Below are positions 19,187 through 30,188 of a DNA stretch of 64,000 bases, one piece after another. The first letter of the stretch is position 1; each line of letters begins with the position of its first letter. Source of the stretch: Demequina litorisediminis (GTDB lineage: Bacteria > Actinomycetota > Actinomycetes > Actinomycetales > Demequinaceae); contig NZ_BSUN01000001.1 of NCBI RefSeq assembly GCF_030161615.1, forward strand, positions 1,116,001 through 1,180,000. Reading direction: 5' to 3'. The translations under genes and the position numbers were made by a program. A model generated the notes under the pieces. The model saw only the letters and a list, made by a program, of their open reading frames with translations. It made no database searches and was not told the origin of the DNA.

Positions 19187-22100
19187 ATGCCTTCAGTGAA
19201 GAGGGGTGCCGCGTACGCGGTCACCGCCACTCTCGCCGTCGCGCCACTCGCGGTCGCGACACCGGCACTCGCCGCACCGTCCGCCACCGAGGACGCGCTC
19301 GTCATCAACGAGGTGCAGTCCAGCGCGCCCACCACCGAGTTCGGCGGCCAGGACTGGATTGAGATCGCCAACCCGTCGGGCGACGCCATTGACGCCTCCG
19401 GCGTCGTCATGTCCGATGCCGACGCTGACCACGCCTACGTCCTGCCCGAGGGCACCGAGATCGCGGCCGGCGGCTACCTCGTCGTCACCGAGACGGAGTT
19501 CGGGTTCGGCCTGGGCAAGGGCGACTCGGTGCGGCTATTCGCGGCCGGCACCGTCATCACCGACGGCGTGATCGACGCGGCGGCGCAGCCGTTCGACGCG
19601 ACCACGTGGGCAGCGGGTCAGCACACCAACGCCGCGGGCGCCTCCTGGGGACGCCTGCCCGACGGCACCGGCGCCTTCGCCTCCACCGCCGTCTCGACTC
19701 CCGGCACCGCGAACCTCGCCGAGGTCCCCCCGGCGACCGTCGAGGACTCGGTAGTCGTTAACGAGGTCCAGTCGGCCGCGCCCGACACGGAACTGAATGG
19801 CCAGGACTGGATCGAGCTCGCCTCGACTGCGGACGAGGCTCTGGACCTCGGCGGCGTCGTCGTGTCCGATGCCGACGCCGACCACGCCTACGTGATCCCC
19901 GAAGGCACCGAGATCGCGGCCGGAGGCCACCTGGTCATCACCGGCGATGTCTTTGGCTTCGGCCTCGGCAAGGGCGACTCCGTGCGCCTCTTCTCCGCCG
20001 GCACCACCATCACAGAGGGCGTCATCGACGCGGCCGCCGAGCCCTTCGACTCGACCACGTGGCCCGATGGACAGCACACCGTGCCTTCGTGGGGCCGCTG
20101 CTCCGATGCGACCGGCGACTTCCGCATGACGGGTGCCACCACTCCTGGCGCCGTCAACGACTGTACCGGCGACGTCGAGGTGCCTGTCGAGGAGCCCGCC
20201 GAGTACTCGGGTGCCCTCACCATCAACGAGGTGGAGTCCAACGGCGACGACACCGACTGGGTCGAGGTCATGAACCTCACCGACGCGGACATCGACATCT
20301 CCGGTTGGGCCATCAAGGATGACGGCGATGCACGCACCGACGTGGTGCCCGCCGGATCGGTGGTCCCCGCCGGTGGCCTGCTGGTCATCGATCAGGAGTC
20401 GGCGACGTACCCCGAGGGCTTCACGTTCGGCCTCGGCGACGGAGACATGTTCCGCCTGTATGACGCGCAGGGAAACCTGGCGGCGAAGTACACGTGGCCC
20501 GGCCACGCCCTCGTCTCGTGGGCGCGCTGCCCCGATGGCACCGGCGACTGGCGCGACTCGACCGCCTCGACCAAGGGCGAGCCGAACGAGTGCTCGACGC
20601 CGCTGAGGATCAACGAGGTGTCCTCGCAGGGCACCGACTTCGCCGAGATCATCAACATCGGCGCCACCGATGTGGACGCCTCGGGACTCATCGTCAAGGA
20701 CTCCGATGACGGCCACGTCTTCACCATTCCCGCAGGCACCGTGCTCGCGCCGGGCGCGCTGGTGGCGTTCGACAACCTGGGCTACGGCTTGGGCAGCGGC
20801 GACGCCGTGCGCCTTTTCGAGGCCGACGGCACCACGCTGATCGACTCCTACGAGTGGGCCGAGCACGGCACCCCCGGCTGGGGCCGCTGCCCCGATGGCC
20901 GGGGAGACTGGGCGGCCACCGCATCGGCCACCCCTGGTGACCTCAACGACTGCGATGGCTTTGTCCGCGCCGAGGCGTGGCCCGGCGGCGCATCCGTGAG
21001 CGTTCTCGACGGCGAGGACTGGTTCTCGGGAGACATGTCCGGCATCGACTACGACACCGCGACGGGCTCGCTGTGGGCCGTCCAGAACGGCGACGGTCTG
21101 CTGTACCGACTCACGGCCGATGCCGAGGGCACCTGGTCACTTGCCGACGGCTACGCGTCGGGTCGCGTCCTCGCCTACCCGGGCGGCGAGTCCGGCGTGG
21201 TCGACGCCGAGGGCGTGACGGTTCGCGAGGGCGAGCCCGGCGTCGTCTACGTGTCCACCGAGCGCAACAACGACGCCGGCTCCGTGAGCCGTCCGTCGGT
21301 GCTGCGCTACGAGGTCACCGGTTCGGGCGCGCTGGTGGCGACCGACGAGTGGAACCTTGCGCAGGCTCGCACCGCTGGCGAACCTGTCCGCCAATGGTGG
21401 CCTCGAGGGCATCACTTACCTGCCCGCACTCGACGCCTTCGCGGTGGGCGTGGAGAGCACGGCTTCGGTGTACATCGTGACGTTGGACGCGAACAGTGAG
21501 GTGACGCTGCTCGACACCTTGTCCACCGAAGCGGCGGGCTTCTCGCTCGTGGCCGACGTGCAGTGGGACGCCGAGCGTGACCAGGCTCTGGGTGGTTTGC
21601 GACGAGGCGTGCGACGGCCGCATCGCGGTCTACGAGCAGGTGGACGGCGCGTGGGAGATGACCTCCCTGTACGAGCGTCCCGCTGGCATGGGCAACCTCG
21701 CCAACGAGGGCTTCGCGATCGCGCCGTCGACGACGGCCGTGAACGGCACCGTCGCCACGTTCTACGTCGACGATGCCGACACCGATGGGTTCTCGCTGCG
21801 TTCGGGCACGCTGCCCGCGGTGTCGGTGGACCCGGTTGACCCCGTCGATCCGGTTGACCCGGTGGACCCGGTTGACCCGGTTGACCCGGGCGATGGCGAC
21901 GGCGGTACCGACCAGCCTGGGGACACCGACGGCGGTGACACGGACGGCAACACGGAGCAGCCTGGCGATACCGGTGGCGACACCACGATCACGGACCTGG
22001 GCTGCACGGTCGAGGCACCGGCATCGGCCGCTCCCGGCGACGCGATCACCGTGGTGATCGACCGCGACTGCGCCGGGGCCGACGTCGACTCGGTCGAGGT

Positions 22101-22383
22101 GTGGATGCACTCCGAGCCCACCTTCCTCGGCACCTTCGCGGTCGCCGCGGACGGCTCCGTGGACATCGAGGTCCCCTCCTCGATCCCGGCGGGCGAGCAC
22201 ACGATCATCGTGCGCCTGGCCGATGGCACCATCGTCGGTACCGCCGCCATCACCGTGGCAGCCGACGGCTCGGCCTCGCTCTCGGGCACCGGCCCGGCCG
22301 ATGCCGCCGCGCTCACCTGGGCGGCGCTCGCGCTCGCACTCGGCGGAGCCGTCGTCCTCGGCGCCCGCCGCCGCGTGCGCTGA
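19187..22383 (+). CDS. cell-wall-anchored protein with four lamin-tail domains
   Basis: A secreted protein of about 1064 aa. The signal peptide ends near ALAAPSA (residue 30). Four lamin-tail-domain repeats follow (about 35-175, 178-320, 335-455, 455-580), recognisable by LVINEVQSS, VVNEVQSA, LTINEVESN and LRINEVSSQ starts and GFGLGKGDSVRLF-type cores. Residues about 585-870 look like a propeller (FSGDMSGIDYDTATGSLWAV), then an acidic VDP-repeat linker, a beta domain and a C-terminal anchor: LSGTG, helix, RRRVR, resembling a sortase signal. Breaks at about 21367 and 21590 are extra bases in AGCT. A GAGGGGAA ribosome site precedes the ATG. Probably surface display or extracellular nucleic-acid or phosphoester handling; substrate unknown. 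Confidence 0.85.
21826..21888 (+). repeat. seven 9-bp tandem repeats coding Val-Asp-Pro
   Basis: Seven units close to GTTGACCCG encode a (VDP)7 stretch in the linker between the propeller-like part and the C-terminal domain of the wall-anchored protein. Such a repeat can change length by slippage, altering how far the protein extends from the wall. Confidence 0.85.
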
Positions 22384-22430
22384 CGCCCATCCGGCCACAA
22401 CCCGGGTGAGCCACCCGCTCACCGCTTGAC

Positions 22431-22470
22431 CCGCAGGGGCGGGGATCCCACCGGATCCCCGCCCCTGCGG
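22431..22470 (+). terminator. strong hairpin terminator after the lamin-tail protein
   Basis: An 18-bp perfect stem: CCGCAGGGGCGGGGATCC (22431-22448) and GGATCCCCGCCCCTGCGG (22453-22470) around a CACC loop, 48 bases after the stop codon. No T-run follows, as is usual for high-GC actinobacteria. Confidence 0.88.
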
Positions 22471-22545
22471 CGTGTGGCGACCACGGCATCGGCCGCCTGC
22501 CATGACCAGGCGCGGCCACGCATCGGCCCTCGCTAATGTGGACCC

Positions 22546-23757
22546 ATGGACACTCCGAATCTCAGCCCCGAGACCCTTGCCCTTCACACCGGCATTCACC
22601 GCTCCGAGGCCAACGAGATGTCGGAGGGCATGTACCTGACCCAGGGGTATGCCTACGAGTCCGCGGAGCAGGCGCGCGATGCGTTCGCAGGCGCCATCGA
22701 CATCTACATGTACTCGCGGTACGCGAACCCCACCGTGACGGCCTTCGAGGAGCGCCTCGCCGCCATCGAGGGTGCCGAGCGATGTTTCGCGACCTCGACC
22801 GGCATGTCCGCGGTGTTCGTGGCGCTCGGCTCGATCCTCGGCTCCGGCGACCGGCTCGTGGCGGCAAAGGCGCTCTTCGGGTCCACCCTCCAGACCTTCA
22901 CCAACTTCTTCGAGAAGTGGGGCATCCAGATCGACTACGTCGACGGCAATGACGCCGACGCGTGGGAGACCGCACTCGCAACCCCTGCCAAGGTGGTCTT
23001 CATCGAGTCGCCCACCAACCCGATGCAGGACGTCCTCGACATCCCGTTCATCGCCGAGAAGGCTCACGCGGCCGGCGCCATGCTGATCGTCGACAACGTC
23101 TTCGCGACGCCGCTGGGCCAGAAGCCGCTCGAGCTCGGCGCCGATGCCGTGGTGTACTCCGCGACCAAGCACATCGACGGCCAGGGCCGCGTGCTCGGTG
23201 GCGCCATCCTGGGGTCCGACGAGTACGTCTACGGGCCCGTGCGCCAGATGGTCCGCAACATGGGCGCGACCATCTCGCCGTTCAACGCGTGGGTGCTGCT
23301 CAAGGGTCTGGAGACGCTCGGTGTGCGGGTGCGTGCCCAGGCGGCCGCGGCCCTCGACCTTGCGTCGTGGATGGAGCAGCACCCCAAGATCGACTCGCTC
23401 CGCTACCCCCTGCTGCCCTCGCACCCGCACTACGAGCGGGCCGTGAAGCAGATGACGCTCGGGGGACGCTCGTGACCGTCGACCTGTTTGTGGGCGAGGG
23501 CGTGGACCGCGCGGGCGCCGAGGCGCAGGCCGCCGCGTTCCGCTTCATGAACGGGCTGAAGGCTGTTCACCATCTCGAACAACCTGGGTGACGCGAAGTC
23601 GATCTCGACCCATCCCGCGACGTCGACGCACAACAAGTTGTCGGTGGAGGAGCGGGCCGCCGTGGACATCTACGAGACGACCGTGCGTTTGTCGATCGGC
23701 CTCGAGAACGTCGAGGACCTGCGCAGGGATCTGGATCAGGCGCTGTCTCTGGTCTAA
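22546..23757 (+). CDS. metZ: O-succinylhomoserine sulfhydrylase (MetZ)
   Basis: PLP enzyme of the Cys/Met metabolism family, about 403 aa, making homocysteine from acylated homoserine and sulfide. Seen: SRYANPTV, CFATSTGMSAV, IESPTNPMQDVLDIPFI, IVDNVFATP and the PLP lysine in VVYSATKHIDGQGRVLGGA (about residue 208), a segment characteristic of MetZ. NNLGDAKSISTHPATSTH near the end is the substrate-binding block. Two breaks: a G run at 23461-23465 is one short (should give LGGTLVTVDLF), and AAGCTG at about 23562 has an extra G. It is preceded by a strong terminator and stands alone. Confidence 0.93.
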
Positions 23758-23885
23758 TGCGGTGGTCTGACTTGGTGGTCTAGTTCGCTGGTTCGCTTCG
23801 TCCCCAGGCCGGGGTGGGGCGGGGCGCTGTCCCCAGGAAGTGCTGGTTTACCAGGAATGTCAGTGGTAGCCGGCATGCTGGTGTC

Positions 23886-25294
23886 ATGACCTTTTCCACG
23901 TCCGCGCTTGCCGCCAGCGTTGCCGCTGCCGGCATCTTTGAGGGCGCGGACCTGGCCTCAACACCGGCGGCTCAACTGGTGGAAGTCAAGGACGTCGTGG
24001 CACGCATTCGACGCATGGCCGATGCGTTGTTGATGGAAGTGGCAGGCGAGATCGCCCGACGCTCGACCAAGGACGACGGACCACATGGATTGGCCCGCTC
24101 ACGCGGGTTTGTCTCACCGAGCCGGCTCCTGGCCGATGCGTTGGGAAGCCCGAGGCCGAGGCTCACCGCCTGTTGACGGTTACCCAGGCGACACAGCCCA
24201 CGCTGGACAGTGACCGTTCGGGCGGCGCGGCTGGCGATGGTGCGGGCGGTGACGGCGCTGCTGGTGATGGTGTGGTGGGTGCGGGGCCGAGGTTTCCTGT
24301 GATCGCGTCCGCGGTGCGCGGCGGCGACCTCTCGATCGACATCGCCGCAGTACTCACGCGCTCACTGGAGCGGATCTCGGCCGTGGCCCCGGACGCGGTG
24401 GCCGATCTCGAGGCCCGCATGGTCGCCAAGGCCGCGACCTTGTCACTCGCCGACGTGCGCCGCATGGTCGCCGCCCATGAAGCAAAGCATCGTCCGTTAG
24501 AGGTGAAGGAACGCGACGAGAAGGCGTTTGAGAACCGTTACGTACAAATCAAGGACGAGGCCGACGGATCCGTCGCGATCCACGCCCGCCTCGACGTCGC
24601 CACCGCCGCCCCCATCGTGACCGTCCTCAAAGCCGCCGTGAAGAAAGTCATGCAATCCCGACGCGACCACACCACAGGCCACAGCACGGCCGACGGTCCG
24701 GGCGTGGTGGATAGTTCGGGCGTGGATGAGCGCACCCCGGGCCAGATCCATGCCGACGCCCTGTCCGCGATCGCCCGCCACGCCCTGGGCTGTGAGTCGG
24801 TACCCACCGGGGTGACGACCACCATCGTGGTGCGCGTCAACCAAGCCGACCTCAACACCGGCACAGGCTGCGCAAGCGTGGACGGCATCGACTCCTTCAT
24901 CCCCATCTCCACCGCCCAACACATGGGCGTCGACGCCGAAATCCAGCCCCTGATCTTCGGCGAGGGCATCCTGCCTCTTGGTCGCGGCCCGAAACGTCGC
25001 CTGTTCACCGACGACCAAAAACTTGCCCTCCTGGAACGCGACGGAGGCTGCGCCTGGTGCCGCGCCCCACCCTCGTACTGCGAAGCCCACCACATCCGCT
25101 GGTGGCAACACGGCGGCAAAACCACCCTCGACAACGGCGTCATGCTCTGCGTGTCCTGCCACCACCGCATCCACACCCACCACTGGACCATCACCGTGCG
25201 CAACCAACACGTCTGGTTCACCCCACCAGTCACCATCGACCCCACCCGCACCCCACGCATCGGCGGCAAACCCCACTACCAACTCGACAGTTAG
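23886..25294 (+). CDS. DUF222 / HNH endonuclease domain protein (13E12 family)
   Basis: A protein of about 469 aa in the REP13E12-like family common, often in many copies, in actinobacteria. The N-terminal DUF222 helical region is followed by a Gly/Ala/Asp-rich insertion (about residues 110-130) and a C-terminal HNH module: CAWCRAPPSYCEAHHIRWWQ ... LDNGVMLCVSCHHRIHTH, with zinc-type cysteine pairs and the HH catalytic motif. One break near 24150 is a CCC run that should be CCCC, restoring LGSPEAEAHRLLTVTQ. Function of the family is unsettled; nuclease activity and association with mobile elements are suspected. Confidence 0.88.
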
Positions 25295-25394
25295 AGCAGC
25301 ACCCCAGAGAGAGCCCGTCCGCACACCGAGCACGAGTCGGCGGCCATCGGCGCGCGTCACGTTTGCACCGTTTTCGCATGCTACGTTCCGAGCC

Positions 25395-26012
25395 ATGACC
25401 GCTCCCGCGCCCCCGGCAGCGGTTCCGGCATGCCGCTGTCGATCCGAATCATCGGACGCAGGCTCCGCCCCAGGCGCCCTCTTCGTGATCGCAGTCGCGG
25501 CCGCCTTCGTCGTCGGCCTCCCCTTCCTCGCCCGCACCGTCGCACCCACCGACCCCCCGGTCGCCGCCGAGGCGACCACCGTCACCATCGGCACCCCCAC
25601 CGACGGCACCGTCACCATCACCGCCGCCGGCGACTGGATTCAGGACACCACCACCGACGCCTACGTCGAGTTCACCAACGCCGGCGCCGTCCTCTCCATC
25701 GCCGCACCCCAGCCCGTCGCCGCCACCGGCACCCCCGAGCAGGTGATCCAGGGCACCATCGCCTCCCTTGCCGCGGACGTCTCCGCCGCCTGGGTCGCCT
25801 CCGACCCCATCGAGATCTCCACCGACAACGGCGACCCCGGCCTCTGCGTCACCGGCACCACCGTCACCGACATCGCGATGACCTGCGCCATCCAGCACCA
25901 CGACGAAGTCTCGACCCTCACCGCCACCGCCTCCACGCAGGTCTGGCCCTCTCTCCAGCCCAGCGTCGACGCCATCCTGCGCTCCATCACCTTCACGGAC
26001 CCGGCCCCATGA
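25395..26012 (+). CDS. single-pass membrane protein of unknown function
   Basis: A 205-aa protein: short cytoplasmic N-terminus, one membrane helix ALFVIAVAAAFVVGLPFLA (about residues 28-47), then a beta-rich, Thr/Val-rich extracytoplasmic domain ending SITFTDPAP. ATG at 25395 has TACGTT seven bases upstream, a possible -10 for a leaderless message. If GCAGGCTCC at about 25461 is a corrupted AGCT, the start would instead be ATG 25430 (MPLSIRIIGRSSAPGALF, 193 aa); both versions share the rest. Overlaps the PrsW-type protease gene by ATGA and may be its partner or substrate. Confidence 0.65.
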   Translation: MTAPAPPAAVPACRCRSESSDAGSAPGALFVIAVAAAFVVGLPFLARTVAPTDPPVAAEATTVTIGTPTDGTVTITAAGDWIQDTTTDAYVEFTNAGAVLSIAAPQPVAATGTPEQVIQGTIASLAADVSAAWVASDPIEISTDNGDPGLCVTGTTVTDIAMTCAIQHHDEVSTLTATASTQVWPSLQPSVDAILRSITFTDPAP

Positions 26013-27570
26013 CCACCGCCGAGCCGCCCCCCACCACTGTCGCGATCGCGACCCTGCGTAGACCCCTCCCCCGCACCGCAACCTTCGTCGACGTCCGCTC
26101 CCTCGTCTTCTGGGCAGGGGCCGCCGTCACCCTCTACGGACTCGTCACCTGGCTTCCCCTCGTCGCCGCGAGCCTCCGCATCCAGCCCGCCACCGGAGTC
26201 CTGTCCGGCATCGTCTGGCTTCTCTACGGATGCGCCTTCCTCCTGGTCCTGTACCGGATGGAGCTCTTCGAGCGCCGCTCCCCCATGACCGTCGCCGGCG
26301 CCCTCGCATGGGGCGCCTTCGCCGCCCCGGGCCTCGCTGCCGTATCTGCGCCCGCCATGCACGACCTGGTCGCCGCCGTCCTTCCCGTCGACGAGGCCTG
26401 GATCTCCTCCTTCGCCGCCCCACTCGTCGAGGAGCCCCTCAAGTGGCTCGGCATCGTCGCCCTCGCCCTCATCCCCGGCGCCCGCCTCCGCTCGGCAGCC
26501 GACGGCCTCTTCTACGGCGCCGTAGTCGGCCTGGGATTCCAGGTCTCCGAGAGCCTTCATGTACTCCGCCGTCCTCGGCTCCGACGGCACCGCCGCGACG
26601 GTCTGGGCGATGCTCATCCTGCGCGGCGTCATCGGCGGCCTCTGGAACCACCCGACCTTCTCGGCCATGTCAGGCGCAGGCGTCGGCTACTTCTTCAACG
26701 CCTCCGCGGCACCCTGGCGGCGCTGGGGTGTCCTCCTCGGCACCCTCGCCCTCGCCATCGTGGTGCACGGCTTCTTCAACACCCCCATCGTCAACGCCAA
26801 CGCCTTCGTCTCCTCCATCATCAAGGGCGTCCCGGTGCTCCTGCTGTTCCTGTGGGTGCTGCGCTGGGCTCACCTGCGCGAGCGCCGTACCTTCGCCGGG
26901 CTCGCCGCCGACGTAGTGCCCGATGACCTCGTCAGCCCCGCCGACTTCCGACTCCTCGCCACGCGACGCGTGCGCCAGGGCTGCGCCGCGAAGCCACCAG
27001 GCGAGCCGGACGCGAGGCCGCCCGCACCCTGAAGTACCTCCAGGGCGCACAGTTGAGCCTGCTCACCGCCACCCACGAGGACGGCTGGGATACGCCCCGC
27101 ACCATCGAGCCTGTCCGAGGACGTCCGCACCATCCAGGCCGACCTGCGCGCCCTCTACGCAGCGGCCGGAGTGGTCAACGGCCCCGGCCTCACCCCCGAG
27201 CCGGCTCCGGTGTCCTCGCGTCGCATCCGCGTCCAGCGTTGGGCGGAGACCACCCGCGGTCGCCTCGAAACCGAGGGCGCGCGCCAGATGGTCCGCGACG
27301 CGGCTACCGGCGCGACCGAGAAGGTCGCCACCGGCGCCATCCGCATCGTCAGGCGGCGGCCCGTCGCCCAGGCGCCGGCCCTACCCCCGGGACATCTCGA
27401 CGATCAGGCACCCGTCACCGAGACGCTCACGCTCCGCAGGCCACTGGAAAATGCGCCCGCGGCTACACCCGTCGTGGCGCCGGCGAGCGACCCGCAGCGC
27501 ACCCACGACCCTCGGCGCACCCACGAGCCGCAGCGCGCCGACGACGCAGGGGACCCGCCCGCGAGCCTAA
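26009..27570 (+). CDS. PrsW-family intramembrane metalloprotease with cytoplasmic tail
   Basis: An integral membrane protease of about 519 aa. Eight or so helices fill the first 300 residues. Family motifs are the EExxK-type FAAPLVEEPLKWLG (about residue 140), GLFYGAVVGLGFQVSESFMY with its conserved Glu, and NHPTFSAM plus IVVHGFFN carrying metal-binding His residues. PrsW proteases cleave membrane proteins such as anti-sigma factors. The C-terminal 180 residues are a charged, non-membrane extension rich in Arg, Glu and Pro. Breaks: 26557, 27113 and 27567 (extra base in AGCT) and a lost base near 26981. The 27567 insertion destroys the natural TAA at 27568-27570. Confidence 0.83.
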
Positions 27571-27581
27571 GCCCGGTGCAA

Positions 27582-29859
27582 CTAGGCCCGCGAGCGGTAG
27601 CCCGCGAAGGACCGCAGCCGCAGCGAGTTGCCCACCACAAACAGCGACGATCCGCCCATCGCGGCCGCCGCGATCATCGGGTTGAGGATGCCAAGCGCCG
27701 CCAGCGGAATGGCCGCCGTGTTGTAGGCGAACGCCCAGAAGAGGTTGCCCCGAATCGTGCCGAGCGTGCGCCGGGACAGCGCGATCGCATCGGCCGCCGC
27801 ACGGAGGTCACCCGAGACAATGGTGAGGTCCGATGCCTCCCGCGCCACGTCGGTACCGGTACCGACCGCGAGCCCCAGGTCCGCCTGGGCGAGCGCGGGC
27901 GCGTCGTTCACGCCGTCGCCCACCATCGCTACCCTTGCGCCGCCCTCCTGGAGCGACCGAATCGTCTCGGCCTTGTCGCCTGGCAGCACCTCGGCGATCA
28001 CCCGGGTGATCCCCACCTGGTCGGCGACCGCCTGAGCCGCCCGCGCGTTGTCGCCCGTGAGCAGCACCACGTCGAGCCCCAGGCTCGCGGAAGGCTCGAA
28101 TCGCCTCCGCGCTCGTGGCCTTGACGGTGTCGGACACCGTCAGCACTGCCTCCGCCACGGGCTGTTCGGTGCCGCGGCCCGCGAACACCGCAGTCTCGCC
28201 GCGTGCCTCGGCCGCCGACGCGAACGCCTCGACCTCGTCGGGCACACTCGAGAACAGGCGACGCGACCCGACCCACACCTCGGCGTTGCCGCCATCGGCC
28301 CCCGCGCCTTGAACAGTCGCGACCACGCCGTGGCCCGCGACCGAACGGAAGCCCTTGACGCGCGGCAGGGCGCGCGACCCGGCCTCGGCATCGGCATCGG
28401 CCACCCTGGCCTCGTGAATGGCACGTGCGATGGGGTGCTCCGAGCGACCCTCGACCGCGGCGGCCGCGTCAAGCAGGCCTGCGGCGGCCTGAGCAACGGC
28501 CCCCGGCACGTCCGCGTCGACGAGCGTCATGCGCGCCTCCGTCACGGTGCCCGTCTTGTCGAGCACGATAGTGGTGACGTCGCGCGTGTCTTCCAGCGCC
28601 TCGGGGCCGCGTACGAGGACGCCGAGCCTGGGCGCCGCGACCCGTGCCCACCATGATCGCGAGCGGCGTCGCGAGGCCAAGCGCGCACGGGCAGGCGATG
28701 ATCAGCACCGCCACCGCGGCGGTGAACGCGGCGTTGGCGTCACCCGTCGCGAGCAGCCACACCACCAGGGTGAGCGCGGACACCGCGATCACGACCGGGA
28801 CAAAGACGCGAGAGATGCGGTCCGCGAGGCGCTGAACACGCGCACGACCGGACTGCGCCTCGTCGACCATGCGGGCAATCTGCGAGAGCATCGTCTCCGC
28901 GCCCACCCGCGTCGCCTCGACGGTGAGCGCCCCGTCGGTCGCGATGGTGCCGCCCACGACCTCCGCGCCCTCGGCGGCTCGCACGGGCACCGACTCGCCG
29001 GTCACGAGCGAGGCGTCGATGGACGCCTCTCCCTCGATCACACGCCCGTCGGTCGCGATGGTCTCGCCGGGGCGCACCACAAAGCGCATGCCCACCTCGA
29101 GCGCGTCGCGCGGGATCTCGGTGCCGTCCTCGAGGCGCGCCGTCGACGACTGCCGCTTGGACAGCGCCCTGATGGCGTCTCCGGCTCGCGCCGTGGAGCG
29201 GACCTCCATCCACTTGCCCAGCAGGATGAGCGCCACGATCACTGCGCCCGTCTCGTAGTAGACGTGACCGCCGTCAAACCCCCAAACAGCCCGCTCACCA
29301 GGACGACCGTCGACCAGGTCCACGCCGCGACGGTGCCCAGCGTGACGAGGGTGTCCATGTTGGTCGCGCCGTGGCGAGCGGAGGCGACCGTCGAACGATG
29401 GAACGGTAGCGCCGACCACCAGATCACGGGCGTCGCGAGGACCGCGACGACCCACTCCCAGCCGTTGAACTGCAACGCGTGCACCATGGACAGCAGCACC
29501 GTGGGCACCGCGAGGACCGCGGCGACCAGGAAGCGGCGCTTGTAGTCGGCGATGCGCGCGGCGTCCGCGCTCATGTGGGCCGCGTGCTCTGCGGCGTGGG
29601 CATCGCCACCGTGCTCGTGGTGAATCTCCGGCACGGAGTAACCGAGCCCGGCGACGGTGTCGCGCATCGCGGCGCGCAGGTCGTCATCGGTGACCGAGCC
29701 GTCGGGCCGTACCGTAGCGCGGCGGGTCGCATAGTTCACCACGGCGTCCTCGACTCCGGGGAGTCGGGACAGCCCGCCCTGGATGGTGGCGGCGCAACTC
29801 GAGCACGTCATCCCCTCGACGGGGAGCGTGACGGCGTCGCGGGCCACGGGGATAGCCAT
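27582..29859 (-). CDS. copA: copper-translocating P-type ATPase
   Basis: Copper exporter of about 758 aa. An N-terminal metal-binding domain carries GMTCSSCAA (about residue 18); His-rich IHHEHGGDAHAAEHAAH lies near 80. Ion channel CPC in IIACPCALGLATP, phosphorylation site DKTGTVTEA, and ATP-hinge VGDGVNDAPAL are all present. The CPC and HMA domain indicate Cu(I). Breaks: 29279-29283 (C run one short, restores LFGGFDGGHVYYE), 28630 and 28092 (extra base in AGCT). Transcribed with the chaperone gene, 10 bases upstream, from a MerR-type promoter. Confidence 0.95.
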
Positions 29860-29869
29860 GGCGGACCCC

Positions 29870-30100
29870 TTAGGAAACGACGCGGTAGCCGACGCCCTCG
29901 ACGGCCTCATCGAGCGCGAACTCGAGGTCGTCGGCGGGCACGGTGCCGTCGGGCGTGACGCGGGTGAGGCCGGACTCGTGGTCCACCTCCACGGCGGCGA
30001 CGCCGTCAAGCGCGCCGATGGCGCCCCGCACCTTGTTCGCGCAGCCGTTGCAGGTCATGCCCTCGACGGTGATGTCGATGATCGGGGATGCGGTGCTCAT
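29870..30100 (-). CDS. copZ: copper chaperone, heavy-metal-associated domain protein
   Basis: A 76-aa single HMA domain with the metal motif GMTCNGCANKV (about residue 14-24), the same CxxC as the ATPase's own N-terminal domain. It would carry Cu(I) to the exporter encoded directly downstream. The ATG at 30100 has a GGAAGGAG ribosome site. Its promoter holds a CueR-like operator. Frame intact. Confidence 0.92.
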   Translation of the reverse strand: MSTASPIIDITVEGMTCNGCANKVRGAIGALDGVAAVEVDHESGLTRVTPDGTVPADDLEFALDEAVEGVGYRVVS

Positions 30101-30152
30101 GGTGGTGCTCCTTCCGGGGCCGCGTAGGCCCTCTGTGTGAACGTCTGGCACC

Positions 30153-30184
30153 ACCGTAAACCTTCCAGTCGAGTGGAAGGTCAA
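30153..30184 (-). promoter_or_regulatory. MerR-type promoter with CueR-like operator for copZ-copA
   Basis: Reading leftwards: -35 TTGACC (30184-30179), -10 TACGGT (30158-30153), with a 20-base spacer, longer than optimal, as MerR-family activated promoters have. The spacer holds the dyad CCTTCCA-n6-TGGAAGG (30161-30180). The MerR-family gene at 33287 has the same half-sites in front of it. Confidence 0.82.
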
Positions 30185-30188
30185 GCGC

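Noticed and set aside
21826..21888. Minisatellite of foreign origin
   Set aside because: The 9-bp units are in frame and encode a simple VDP spacer common in wall proteins.
21412..23430. 672-codon open frame on the minus strand over the lamin-tail protein end and metZ
   Set aside because: Antisense to two well-supported genes, Gly/Arg/His-rich, no family features or ribosome site.
24155..24166. GAGGCTC as a further corrupted AGCT in the HNH gene
   Set aside because: Here the frame requires GAG GCT CAC; the break is a missing C a few bases earlier. Not every AGGCT is an error.
25395..25470. Start at 25430 for the single-pass membrane protein
   Set aside because: Kept only as an alternative: it needs an AGCT correction at 25461, whereas the 25395 frame is open as written and has a possible -10 box.
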